DNA of 42,379 bases from Burkholderia sp. H160 (GTDB lineage: Bacteria > Pseudomonadota > Gammaproteobacteria > Burkholderiales > Burkholderiaceae). Under the pieces are notes generated by a model that had not been told where the DNA came from, did not search any database, and worked only from the letters and a program-made list of their open reading frames with translations. A program made the position numbers and the translations under genes. Positions 1 to 7,799 of this stretch are shown here, one piece after another; within the stretch, counting starts at the first letter, position 1, and the number at the start of each line of letters is the position of its first letter. The DNA is taken from the NCBI GenBank assembly GCA_000173575.1, contig ABYL01000058.1:1-42379 (forward strand). Reading direction: 5' to 3'.

Positions 1-166
1 AGCGCACCCGGTCAAATGGAAAGAATTCGCCGGTTTCGACGTTCAGGGCCTGCGCCGACGGCATCGGCGGGAAGTTGGAATAAATCGAATAGGTAATGCG
101 ACAAAGGTCACAGATCTCCTCGTCAGTCGTTCCGCTCCCGGTACTTTTCGGTATATGTTGCTCCAT
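1..166 (-). CDS. Partial hypothetical protein (N-terminal 55 residues)
   Basis: An open frame starts with ATG at 166 and runs off the left edge without a stop. A strong Shine-Dalgarno GAGGAG sits 4 nt upstream of the ATG, which is the main reason to believe the start. The visible protein begins MEQHIPKSTGSG, is polar, and contains a Cys-x-x-Cys pair (CDLC) followed by Tyr and Pro-rich text. There is no signal peptide or membrane segment. I do not recognise the family. It lies next to an IS4 remnant and a metallopeptidase toxin-like gene, so it may belong to the same accessory patch, but nothing in the visible part shows this. Confidence 0.55.
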   Translation of the reverse strand, partial: MEQHIPKSTGSGTTDEEICDLCRITYSIYSNFPPMPSAQALNVETGEFFPFDRVR

Positions 167-342
167 CGGACTCCTCAAGAGTTGTTTGGCGATGCCATGA
201 GAATTAACCATCGAAACGGACCAGCGTCAAACGCTTTATATCGGGATAAGCCCGTTTTTACAAAACATGACGATCGTTTCGGATATCCCAATTTCTATTG
301 CATATTCCTGCTGGCGCGGGACGAAAGAAAGGCGGCATTGAG

Positions 343-867
343 CTAATGCCGTTCAGTTAAGGTCTCTTTTAAGTACGCGAACGGTGTAACGAAACGGTCT
401 TCGCGCGCCCAGATCATCTCGTTGATATCGTACGGACCGAACACCGCATCACGCACCAGATGTGTCGCAAGGGCAGTGAGCGTTACCGCGCGCAGTTGGG
501 CATAGCTGCCAATCTGGCCATGAGCGGGGGCCGAGGCACCGAAATGCCCGCGGTTGGCCGCACTGTCTGCGGTTCGCAGCGTCGTGCCGTCCATCGCGAA
601 CAGCGAGAACCCCTTGAAAAGGTATTGCGCCTGGTCCTGCGCGACGCAGTTTGCGGCTAATTCGTGAAACAGCCACGCCCGGGGCGCAGCGCCGATGCGC
701 GGCCGCGCCTGGGTGATGGCACTCCTGCTGACAAATGACTCATCGGCTGCGGGTAGTGCAAGGCCCAGTTCGTCGACGACTTCGCTGATCGACTGGTGCC
801 GGTACAACGCGAGTGCAATCACCAGCCATACGACCTTCTGCGCGGGTAACCGGGTTTGAAACTTTAC
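343..867 (-). pseudogene. IS4-family transposase remnant
   Basis: The reading frame matches the N-terminal domain of IS4-family transposases (Nterm_IS4 type): a VVWLVIALALYRHQSISEVV-like helix pair near 760-835, then the first catalytic Asp block DGTTLRTAD followed by NRGHFGA near 575-605, then YAQLRAVTLTALATHLVRDA. After GPYDINEM the family text stops. The frame ends at 343 with a short tail KETLTERH, so the second Asp, the Glu and most of the catalytic core are missing. The frame stays open upstream of the first usable start (GTG at 822) to about 867, with no clean start or ribosome site. I see no intact terminal inverted repeats. It is a dead element that marks past insertion at the edge of the metallopeptidase locus. 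Confidence 0.8.
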
Positions 868-991
868 ACTTTGTGAGCAATCGGAAATGAATGATTTTGG
901 CGAAAAAAATAAATAAGGTTTTCAGGTCAAAGAAGGTGAAGAATGGTTCGAAGTTCATTCTGGCGCAGTCACTAATACAAACCCTAGGTCA

Positions 992-1579
992 ATGGTCGAT
1001 GTCGTAATCAACACGGACAAGATATGCCCGAATATGTCCAACAAAGACTTTCGCGACATGGTTCTTAAGAGCCGGGATCGCGCCGTAGGTTACGTTGAGA
1101 CGCGCTTGAAGGATTTGGCACGCTGGTCTGCGTCAGATCAGGAACGGGTACTAGCATGGTTTGGCTATTGCGACGAGTCGGCAAGAAGCCGGCTTGCGAG
1201 TGGTTTAACATCAATTATGTGCGTGTTGCGAGGACTGACCGGCGAAAATTTCGTCCGATGGGAACTCGGTACGGCAAGATACCCGGGATGCGTACCCAAC
1301 CCCGTAAGATCCGGCGTGGTCGCCGAAGTATGCGCGCCGGACACCAAAACGTACACGATCGCTATTCACGTAGTTTTTTGTTCAATGCGTGATTTCTCAT
1401 GGGACAAGGATTCAATTGTTTCTACGCTCATTCATGAGGCAAGTCACTTTCAGGACACTTTGGGGACCAAAGACTGGAAATACTTCATGGACGAGTGCCT
1501 TTCGTGGGGCAGGGCGAACCCCGAGCGGGCAATCGATAACGCTGATAGCATCGCCGGATACGTCATCTACAATGCGTAA
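992..1579 (+). CDS. M35/aspzincin metallopeptidase domain protein (putative effector toxin)
   Basis: This 195-residue protein consists almost entirely of a lysine-specific metallo-endopeptidase domain (M35 superfamily). The zinc motif HEASH is at residues 148-152, with Glu149 as the general base. It is followed by GTKDW at 158-162, where Asp161 sits nine residues after the second His, the spacing expected of the third zinc ligand in aspzincins. The C-terminal NPERAIDNADSIAGYV text is also typical. No signal peptide is visible. In Burkholderia and relatives such stand-alone or VgrG/PAAR-linked M35 domains are thought to be delivered antibacterial or anti-eukaryotic effectors, but no delivery domain is present here. 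The start is uncertain: ATG 992 has only a weak AGG upstream, and ATG 1034 is an alternative. The stop overlaps the next gene by 8 nt. Confidence 0.82.
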   Translation: MVDVVINTDKICPNMSNKDFRDMVLKSRDRAVGYVETRLKDLARWSASDQERVLAWFGYCDESARSRLASGLTSIMCVLRGLTGENFVRWELGTARYPGCVPNPVRSGVVAEVCAPDTKTYTIAIHVVFCSMRDFSWDKDSIVSTLIHEASHFQDTLGTKDWKYFMDECLSWGRANPERAIDNADSIAGYVIYNA

Positions 1580-1982
1580 GTCCTATGCCATCTTTTCGAT
1601 TCTGATATTGGGACAAGTTTTCGCGTGTATGCCTGGCGAGAATTTCGGTATCTACTTTCCACCAAATAGCGCAGCCATCCCGGTTGACGAGGTTTTGCGA
1701 CTCGCCAACTGGGTAGCTGACCAAAAAATTACCTACGCGAATCACAAAACCAAAGAGACAACGCTTGTAAGCGGGCATGCTGAGGAAAGCGAGCAGCATC
1801 CAACGGAATTGGCTCAAGCTCGCCTGATAGCGGGTAAGGCAGCGCTGGAACAATTTGGCTTCTTGCGTGGAACGGTAAAGACAAGTTCACGTGTCTACTC
1901 GAAGAACGATGTCGAAAACGGCCGGCGTGTTGAAATATCGTTTGAGCCTGATTGTCCTAACAAATGTTGTACGGGGCAGTAG
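1572..1982 (+). CDS. Small OmpA-like lipoprotein, overlaps the M35 gene
   Basis: The ATG at 1572 lies inside the last codons of the metallopeptidase, so the two genes should be translationally coupled. The 136-residue product opens with a short signal sequence (MRKSYAIFSILILGQVFA) followed by Cys19. VFAC is a slightly irregular lipobox. Residues about 25-130 resemble a compact OmpA/MotB peptidoglycan-binding domain: a FPPNSAAIP strand, ELAQARLIAGKAAL helix and NGRRVEISF terminal strand. Two late Cys pairs (CPNKCC) are at the C-terminus. The overlap with a putative toxin suggests an immunity or anchoring partner in the periplasm; this is inference from position. A plain housekeeping lipoprotein is the alternative. 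An intrinsic terminator follows about 60 nt later. Confidence 0.75.
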   Translation: MRKSYAIFSILILGQVFACMPGENFGIYFPPNSAAIPVDEVLRLANWVADQKITYANHKTKETTLVSGHAEESEQHPTELAQARLIAGKAALEQFGFLRGTVKTSSRVYSKNDVENGRRVEISFEPDCPNKCCTGQ

Positions 1983-2040
1983 CGGCCAGGTTGCACGTGC
2001 GACGAGTCGTGATTGAGTCGATTCTGTCGCATAAGGATTG

Positions 2041-2066
2041 CCCCGCTCCGGCGGGGTCTTCCTTTC
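2041..2066 (+). terminator. Intrinsic terminator after the M35/lipoprotein pair
   Basis: A perfect 6-bp stem CCCCGC / GCGGGG closes a TCCG tetraloop at 2041-2056 and is followed by the T-rich run TCTTCCTTT. The polarity fits the plus-strand lipoprotein gene ending at 1982. Read from the minus strand, no T-run follows, so doeD is probably not terminated here. Confidence 0.75.
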
Positions 2067-2076
2067 CATCAGTTCA

Positions 2077-3474
2077 TCAAAGCGAAGCAGCCGGCGCAAA
2101 CACCTGCGACGTCACCTCATCCACCGCCTCGCGCGTCAGCTTGACGATCTCGTCCACGTCGCCGCGCGACGTCACCAGCGGCGGGGCAAAGCCGAGAATG
2201 TCGCCGTGCGGCATCGCCCGCGCAATCAGTCCGCGCTGCATCGCGGCAGCCGACACTCGCGGTCCGACCTTGAGCGCCGCATCGAACGGCACGCGAACAT
2301 CCTTGTCGGCCATGAACTCCAGCGCGGCCAGCATGCCCACGCCGCGCACTTCGCCGACGAGCGGATGCGAGTCGAACGCCGCATGCAATTGCTCGAGCAG
2401 ATAGGCGCCAATTTGCGCCGCGTTCTGCGCGAGGTTCTCGCGTTCGAGTATCTCGAGGTTGGCGAGCGCCGCGGCCGCGCAGATCGGATGGCCCGAATAG
2501 GTCCAGCCATGCCCCATCGCGCCCGATTCCTGGGAAGCCTTATCGATCACGTCCCAAACGCCTTCACTGACGATTACGCCCGACAGCGGTGCATACGCAC
2601 TGGTCAAGCCCTTCGCGACGGTGATCAGATCGGGCTGAATGCCGTAATGCTGCGCACCCATCTTCGAGCCGAGCCGGCCGAAACCGCATACCACTTCGTC
2701 GCAGATCAGCAGGATGTCGTGCTTCTTCAGCACCTGCTGGATCGCGGGCCAGTAACCTGCCGGTGGCGGTACGATGCCGCCCGTGCCCATTACCGGCTCG
2801 CCGATGAACGCCGCGATCGTATCGGCGCCTTCGCGCGCAATCAGTTTTTCGAGCTCGTCCACGCAGTACGCGACGAACTGCGCTTCGTTCATGCCAGCCG
2901 GGGCGCGGCGATACCAGTGCGGACACACGGTGTGCTTGACGCGCTCGACCGGCAGATCGAAAAACTGATGGAAGCTCGGCAATCCCGTCAGACTCCCAGT
3001 GACGATGCCCGAGCCGTGATAGCCGCGGTCGCGCGAGATGATCTTCTTCTTGTTCGGGCGGCCCTTCACGTTGTTGTAGTACCAGACGAGCTTGATCTGC
3101 GTTTCGTTCGCATCCGAGCCGGACATGCCGTAGTACACCTTCTTCATGCCCTGCGGCGACCAGTCGATGATGCGCGACGAGAGCTCGATGATCGTATCGG
3201 TCGAATGGCCGACATAGGTGTGGTAATACGCGAGCTTCTTCGCCTGCTCGTAAATAGCTTCGGCCACTTCCGTGCGGCCGTAGCCGATGTTCACGCAGTA
3301 GAGGCCCGCGAACGCATCGATAAAGGACTTGCCTTGATGGTCTTCGATACGGATGCCTTTCGCGCCGGTCACGATCCGGCCCGGCAGCGCGCCGCTCGCG
3401 TGATCGTGCGCATGCGTCGATGGATGCATGAAGTGCGCGCGGTCAGCGCTCAGCAGTTGATCGATTTGAGTCAT
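2077..3474 (-). CDS. doeD: Class III aminotransferase, diaminobutyrate transaminase-like (DoeD)
   Basis: This 465-residue PLP enzyme of the class III (omega) aminotransferase family has its PLP-binding Asp in ICDEVVCGFGR (Asp259) and Schiff-base Lys in TVAKGL (Lys288). GMSGSDANE near 116-124 is the usual cofactor phosphate loop. In the Halomonas-type ectoine pathway DoeD transfers the amino group of L-2,4-diaminobutyrate to give aspartate semialdehyde, the substrate of the dehydrogenase encoded just upstream. AAGGAG lies 7 nt before ATG 3474. It is the last gene of the enuR-eutBC-doeBXCD block, 52 nt after doeC. The sequence alone cannot separate it from related omega-amine:pyruvate aminotransferases; the doe assignment rests on the neighbours. 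Confidence 0.82.
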   Translation of the reverse strand: MTQIDQLLSADRAHFMHPSTHAHDHASGALPGRIVTGAKGIRIEDHQGKSFIDAFAGLYCVNIGYGRTEVAEAIYEQAKKLAYYHTYVGHSTDTIIELSSRIIDWSPQGMKKVYYGMSGSDANETQIKLVWYYNNVKGRPNKKKIISRDRGYHGSGIVTGSLTGLPSFHQFFDLPVERVKHTVCPHWYRRAPAGMNEAQFVAYCVDELEKLIAREGADTIAAFIGEPVMGTGGIVPPPAGYWPAIQQVLKKHDILLICDEVVCGFGRLGSKMGAQHYGIQPDLITVAKGLTSAYAPLSGVIVSEGVWDVIDKASQESGAMGHGWTYSGHPICAAAALANLEILERENLAQNAAQIGAYLLEQLHAAFDSHPLVGEVRGVGMLAALEFMADKDVRVPFDAALKVGPRVSAAAMQRGLIARAMPHGDILGFAPPLVTSRGDVDEIVKLTREAVDEVTSQVFAPAASL

Positions 3475-3526
3475 GGGTCGCTCCTTCGTGTGATGTCTGG
3501 ATGGATGAATGAGTGAGTGAGTAGGT

Positions 3527-5050
3527 TCAGGCCGTTGCGGCCGTCGTCATCGAGCGTGCCGCCGCGCGAGCGGGTGCGCTGTCGCTAACCGGCAAGCCGA
3601 GCTGGCCAAGGCAGAAATAATGCGTCTCGACGAACGGCTCGAAGCCTTCGACGCCGCCTTCGCGTCCGAGCCCCGACGACTTGATGCCGCCGAACGGAAT
3701 CGGCGCTCCAGTGAACTTGGAGCCGTTGACGGACACCATCGCGAAGTCGAGCCGACGGATCAGTTGAAACACAGTGTTCAAATCTTTCGCGCACACGTAG
3801 GCGGCGAGTCCATACTCGGTGTCGTTGGCGCGTTTAACCACTTCGTCGAGCGAATCGAACGGCGCGACCGCCGAGATCGGTGCAAAGTTTTCTTCGTCAT
3901 AGATGCGCATGCCGGGCGCCGCATCGGCCACCACGGTCGGCTCGTAGAACCAGCCGCCGCGCTCGTGCGCCGCGCCGCCTACCGTGATGCGCGCGCCTTT
4001 CTCACGCGCGTCGGCTACGCGCTGCACGGTCGCGTCGAACGCCGCCTGGTGCATGAGCGGACCGACGTCCACGTTCGCGTCGAATGCACCGCCTACTTTC
4101 AGCGCCTTCACGGCATCGCTAAATCGCGCGACGAATGCTTCGTACAATGGACGCGCGACGAAGATCCGGTTCGCCGCGCAGCAATCCTGCCCCGAGGTCT
4201 GGAACTTTGCCGCCACGGCGACCCGCACCGCCTGTTCGAGGTCCGCATCTTCGGTCACGATGAAGGGTGCGTTGCCGCCGAGTTCGAGCGCGGTTTTCTT
4301 GATTCCCGCACGGGCGGCCGTTTGCATCACTAACGCTCCGACACGCGTCGAGCCAGTGAAGCTCACCGAGCGCACACGGCCGTCGGAGACCAGTGTTTCC
4401 ATCGCCATTTGCGGCTCGCCGAGCACGACGTTGAACACGCCGGCCGGAAAGCCTGCTTCTTCCGCCAGTTGCGCGAGCGCGAGCGCCGAGAACGGCGTTT
4501 CGTGCGCGGGCTTTGCGACCACCGTGCAGCCGCCGGCCAGCGCGGCGGCGGCCTTGCGCGTGAGCATCGCGAACGGGAAATTCCACGGCGTGATCAATGC
4601 GGCCACGCCGACCGGCTCGATGATCGTGCCAAGATGCGCGCCATCGATATGCGTCGGAATCGTGCGGCCGTTCAGGCGTCGCACCTCGTGCGCAAACCAT
4701 TCGACGAAACTCGCGCCGTACGCGATTTCGCCGCGCGCTTCAGCAAGCGGCTTGCCCTGTTCGAGTGACAGAATCGCGGCGAGATCCAGTTGATGACGCA
4801 GAATCAGCTCATGCCAGCGCAATAGCAGCGCCGAACGTTTGGCGACCGGCACCCAGCGCCATGTGTCGAACGCGCGCTGCGCGGCATCGACCGCGCCGGT
4901 GATCTGCGCCGCGTCGAGCATCGGCACATGGCCGAGCACTTCCTGATTGGCGGGATTCTGCACCGCGACGCTCGAGGCGCTGGCACTATGAATCCACCGT
5001 CCATCGACGTAGCACAGCGATTTGAATAGGACCGGATGACCCAGCAACAT
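3527..5050 (-). CDS. doeC: NAD(P)-dependent aldehyde dehydrogenase (aspartate-semialdehyde type, DoeC)
   Basis: This is a 507-residue member of the succinate-semialdehyde dehydrogenase branch of the ALDH superfamily. Catalytic residues are visible: Asn157 in TPWNFPF, Lys180 in VVAKPA, Glu256 in LELGGN and Cys290 in SGQDCCAANR. In ectoine catabolism this enzyme oxidises L-aspartate 4-semialdehyde to aspartate, completing the route that DoeB and DoeD start. The ATG at 5050 is chosen because AGGAGG lies 5 nt upstream; the frame continues further upstream but that extension lacks family sequence. A 166-nt gap separates it from doeX, the largest gap inside the block from eutB to doeD. GabD-like activity on succinate semialdehyde is the main alternative. 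Confidence 0.83.
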   Translation of the reverse strand: MLLGHPVLFKSLCYVDGRWIHSASASSVAVQNPANQEVLGHVPMLDAAQITGAVDAAQRAFDTWRWVPVAKRSALLLRWHELILRHQLDLAAILSLEQGKPLAEARGEIAYGASFVEWFAHEVRRLNGRTIPTHIDGAHLGTIIEPVGVAALITPWNFPFAMLTRKAAAALAGGCTVVAKPAHETPFSALALAQLAEEAGFPAGVFNVVLGEPQMAMETLVSDGRVRSVSFTGSTRVGALVMQTAARAGIKKTALELGGNAPFIVTEDADLEQAVRVAVAAKFQTSGQDCCAANRIFVARPLYEAFVARFSDAVKALKVGGAFDANVDVGPLMHQAAFDATVQRVADAREKGARITVGGAAHERGGWFYEPTVVADAAPGMRIYDEENFAPISAVAPFDSLDEVVKRANDTEYGLAAYVCAKDLNTVFQLIRRLDFAMVSVNGSKFTGAPIPFGGIKSSGLGREGGVEGFEPFVETHYFCLGQLGLPVSDSAPARAAARSMTTAATA

Positions 5051-5216
5051 GACGACCTCCTGTGTGCGATATCTGCTATCACTGTAGGTCCAGAGGCACT
5101 GCGGTTTTTTTTGTTGTCGCTCGTAGAAGAGCGCGTTTTTTCTGCAATTGGCCGTGAGGCTGGTGTTTTTTCGGGTCGGGCGTTTCGTCAGGTTTTGCCC
5201 GAATTTATCGCGCCAT

Positions 5217-5708
5217 TCAAGCGTTCTCGCCAATCGACTGTTCCGCCCATTCGGGCAAGCCTTCGGCGCCGCTTTTCACCACCTTTGTGACGATATAGGT
5301 GAAGTACTTTTCGATGCCCAGTTCGTCGGTGAGCAAGGTATCGATGAAGCGCTGATAGTGGTCGATATCGCGCGACAGCACGTGCATCACATAGTCGACA
5401 CCGCCACCCGTCGCGAGGCATTGCACGACTTCGGGCGCAGCGGCGACGCGCTCCTCGAAGCGCCGCATGTCCGGCGCGGTATGACGCGCGAGCGTGACCT
5501 CGACCACCACGCGGCTGCCTTTGAACGCGCGCACCCAATCGATTTCCGCGCGATATCCACGAATCACGCCCTCTTCTTCGAGGCGCTTCACGCGCTCCCA
5601 CGCCGGCGAAATCGACAGATTGATTTCTTCGGCGAGGCGCGACTTGGTAATGCGTCCATCGCCCGCGAGAATGCGCAGAATCGCGAGATCGTAGCGGTCG
5701 AATTTCAT
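5217..5708 (-). CDS. doeX: Lrp/AsnC-family regulator DoeX
   Basis: The 163-residue protein has an N-terminal winged helix-turn-helix (MKFDRYDLAILRILAGDGRI, then SPAWERVKRLEEEGVIRGY at about 33-52). A C-terminal RAM/AsnC ligand domain follows, with the GGGVDYVMHV strand near 100-109. Lrp/AsnC proteins form dimers and octamers and sense amino acids or derivatives. The same position, between doeB and doeC, is occupied by doeX/asnC in known ectoine degradation clusters, where it acts beside the MocR regulator EnuR. It starts 7 nt after the doeB stop, so it should be cotranscribed with it. The ligand is not evident from sequence; N-acetyl-diaminobutyrate or diaminobutyrate is the natural guess from context. 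Confidence 0.85.
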   Translation of the reverse strand: MKFDRYDLAILRILAGDGRITKSRLAEEINLSISPAWERVKRLEEEGVIRGYRAEIDWVRAFKGSRVVVEVTLARHTAPDMRRFEERVAAAPEVVQCLATGGGVDYVMHVLSRDIDHYQRFIDTLLTDELGIEKYFTYIVTKVVKSGAEGLPEWAEQSIGENA

Positions 5709-5715
5709 CGTGCCT

Positions 5716-6741
5716 TCAGACCGTTACCGGTATGCCTCGCTCGAGCACGTCCGCAACCACCGCGACCGTATCGCCGATCCTCACGAGCCCCGGGAAATGC
5801 CGCGCGGCAAGCATGCCGCCGCGTCGCGCGCGATATTCGATCGGCGTCGCGCCAGTGCGCGTGGCATCGTAAATCCGCGCGATCACGTCGCCGCTGTCGA
5901 CCATTTCGCCGAGGTCCTTGCACAATTCGAGCAGACCGTCGTGTTCGCTCGTCGTGTAGCAGGTGCCGTCGGGCATATCGAGCAGCGTCGTCGTGCGCGG
6001 TGCACTTCGAATTGCTTCGTCATGCTTGAGAATCCCGGCGTGTTGCAGGAAGCCACGCACACCGCGCACCGTAATCGCAACGCTCTGCACGGTTGCCGTG
6101 CCACCGCCGCCAAGCTCGGTCGACACGAACACCTTGCCCGCTTCCTCGACGGCCGTGTCGTAGAGGCCGACGCTGTCGAGTTCGAGCATCCGCATCGAGT
6201 ACGGCGCGCCGAACGCGCGCATCGCCGCTTCGCAGCGCGCCTGCTGGGTCGCGTCGGGCAGCAGATGAATCGCCGCGAACGGCACGAAGTCGAGCGTGCG
6301 TCCGCCCGCGTGCAGATCGAGCACATAGTCGGCGAGCGGCAGCAGATAGCGTTGAAAATAATCGGCGATCTTCTCAGTCACCGTGCCGTCCGGTTTGCCC
6401 GGAAAGCTGCGATTCAGATTGCCGCGATCGATCGGCGACGTGCGCGTACCTGCGCGAAACGCCGGAAAATTCATGAACGGCACGATGATCACGCGCCCGC
6501 AGATGTCGTTCGCCGTCAGGGTGCCGGCGAGCTTCGATAGCGCAATCGGCCCTTCGTATTCGTCACCGTGATTGCCTCCGGTCAGCAGCGCGGTCGGCCC
6601 CTCGCCGTTGCGGAGCACGGTGATCGGAATCATCTCCGCGCCCCATGCGGAGACGTCGTGCGAATGAGGCAGCTTCAGGAAGCCGTGCTGTTCGCCATCG
6701 GCGTTGAAATCGACCGTCGGATGAATCGGGGATGCCCGCAT
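5716..6741 (-). CDS. doeB: N-alpha-acetyl-L-2,4-diaminobutyrate deacetylase (DoeB/EutE)
   Basis: This 341-residue zinc amidohydrolase belongs to the succinylglutamate desuccinylase/aspartoacylase family. The metal site is visible as GGNHGDEYEG (His58, Glu61) and LDLHAGG (His144), and the likely general base is Glu209 in VSTELGGGG. DoeB removes the acetyl group from N-alpha-acetyl-diaminobutyrate made by ectoine ring opening. I place the start at ATG 6741 because AAGGAG lies 8 nt upstream. The frame extends to 6798, where an ATG would overlap the eutC stop, but that start has no ribosome site and adds an Ala/Gln-rich leader not expected in the family. It sits between eutC and doeX in one operon. 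Confidence 0.85.
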   Translation of the reverse strand: MRASPIHPTVDFNADGEQHGFLKLPHSHDVSAWGAEMIPITVLRNGEGPTALLTGGNHGDEYEGPIALSKLAGTLTANDICGRVIIVPFMNFPAFRAGTRTSPIDRGNLNRSFPGKPDGTVTEKIADYFQRYLLPLADYVLDLHAGGRTLDFVPFAAIHLLPDATQQARCEAAMRAFGAPYSMRMLELDSVGLYDTAVEEAGKVFVSTELGGGGTATVQSVAITVRGVRGFLQHAGILKHDEAIRSAPRTTTLLDMPDGTCYTTSEHDGLLELCKDLGEMVDSGDVIARIYDATRTGATPIEYRARRGGMLAARHFPGLVRIGDTVAVVADVLERGIPVTV

Positions 6742-6794
6742 CGGTGCTACTCCTTCGTGTGCCGCTTGCGCGGCGTATTGCCGTTCGTTGCGCG

Positions 6795-7799
6795 TCATTT
6801 CACCGGCGCGTCGTTGCTAAATGTCGTTCCCGCCTTCGCGGCGCGCGCGCGCTGCAACGCGAGCGCGGCAATCGCCGTGTCCTGCGCGCCGGTGCCGGTC
6901 AGATCGCAGATCGTCACGTCGGCGTCGCTCGTGCGGCCCGCGGCCTGTTTGGCGATCACCTGACCCAATTCGACGATCGCGGCGTCGGCACGCATCGCGC
7001 CCGCCGCGAGCGCGTGATGCAGTTCGCCGAGCACGCGCGTTTGCTGCGCGCGGTCGCACACGTAGCGCGCCGCCGCCAGCGCGGCCGGCGCGATTTCGTT
7101 CTTGTGCTCGGCGTCCGAGCCCATCGCCGTGATGTGCAGGCCCGGATGCAGATCGGCGGCTTCGATTAGCGGCGTGCGGCTCGGTGTCGTCGTTATCGCG
7201 ACGTCGGCTTCGGCGAGTGCGTCGTGAACGTTGGGTGCGACGTCACATTGCACGCCGGGAGTCGTGTTCACTTCCGCGGCGAAACGTAGCGCGCTCGCCG
7301 CGTCGCGCGCCCAAACGCGCACGCGTTCGACGCGGCGCACGAGCATCAAGGCCCGCAATTGCAAACGCGCCTGCTCGCCCGCACCGAGCACCGCAACCTG
7401 CGGCGTGTGCGGTTTCGCGAGCCAGCGCGCCGCGACTGCGCCGGCCGCAGCCGTGCGTACGGCGGTCAGATAGCCGTTGTCGAGTAGCACTGCCTCGGTC
7501 AGTCCGGTCTTCGCCGACAACACCAGCATCAGGCCATTCAGACTCGGCAAACCGAGCGACGGGTTGTCGAAGAAGCCCGGACTGACTTTGATCGCGAAGC
7601 TGTCGAGACGCGGCAGCCATGCCGTCTTCACGTCGACTTCACCGTTGTGCGCAGGCAGATCGAGCCGCAGGACCGGCGGCATCGCGACCGCTTCGGTCGC
7701 AAGCGAGGCGAAGGCGGCTTCGATCTGGTCGATAGCGGCGAGATCGAGCGGTACGAGTTTGCGAAGCTCGGCTTCGCCAAGGAGCGTGATCGAGGTCAT
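6795..7799 (-). CDS. eutC: Ornithine cyclodeaminase/mu-crystallin family protein EutC
   Basis: The 334-residue protein has the ornithine cyclodeaminase/mu-crystallin fold: substrate-side KTAWLPRLDSFAIKVSPGF near 58-76, TAVRTAAAGAVAARWLA near 112-128, and a Rossmann dinucleotide loop VLGAGEQAR near 137-145. EutC is found next to EutB in hydroxyectoine-using bacteria, where the pair is proposed to help convert hydroxyectoine to ectoine; the exact reaction is not firmly established. The start overlaps the eutB stop by ATGA (7796-7799), which signals translational coupling. Without the context it could be read as an ornithine cyclodeaminase or imino-acid reductase. Confidence 0.82.
   Translation of the reverse strand: MTSITLLGEAELRKLVPLDLAAIDQIEAAFASLATEAVAMPPVLRLDLPAHNGEVDVKTAWLPRLDSFAIKVSPGFFDNPSLGLPSLNGLMLVLSAKTGLTEAVLLDNGYLTAVRTAAAGAVAARWLAKPHTPQVAVLGAGEQARLQLRALMLVRRVERVRVWARDAASALRFAAEVNTTPGVQCDVAPNVHDALAEADVAITTTPSRTPLIEAADLHPGLHITAMGSDAEHKNEIAPAALAAARYVCDRAQQTRVLGELHHALAAGAMRADAAIVELGQVIAKQAAGRTSDADVTICDLTGTGAQDTAIAALALQRARAAKAGTTFSNDAPVK

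Noticed and set aside
155-346. Plus-strand 63-residue frame beside the IS remnant
   Set aside because: It overlaps the well-supported minus-strand start at 166, has no ribosome site and no recognisable sequence.
2038-3516. Long plus-strand frame opposite doeD
   Set aside because: It is Arg/His-rich antisense text typical of GC-rich genes; the minus-strand aminotransferase has all catalytic motifs.
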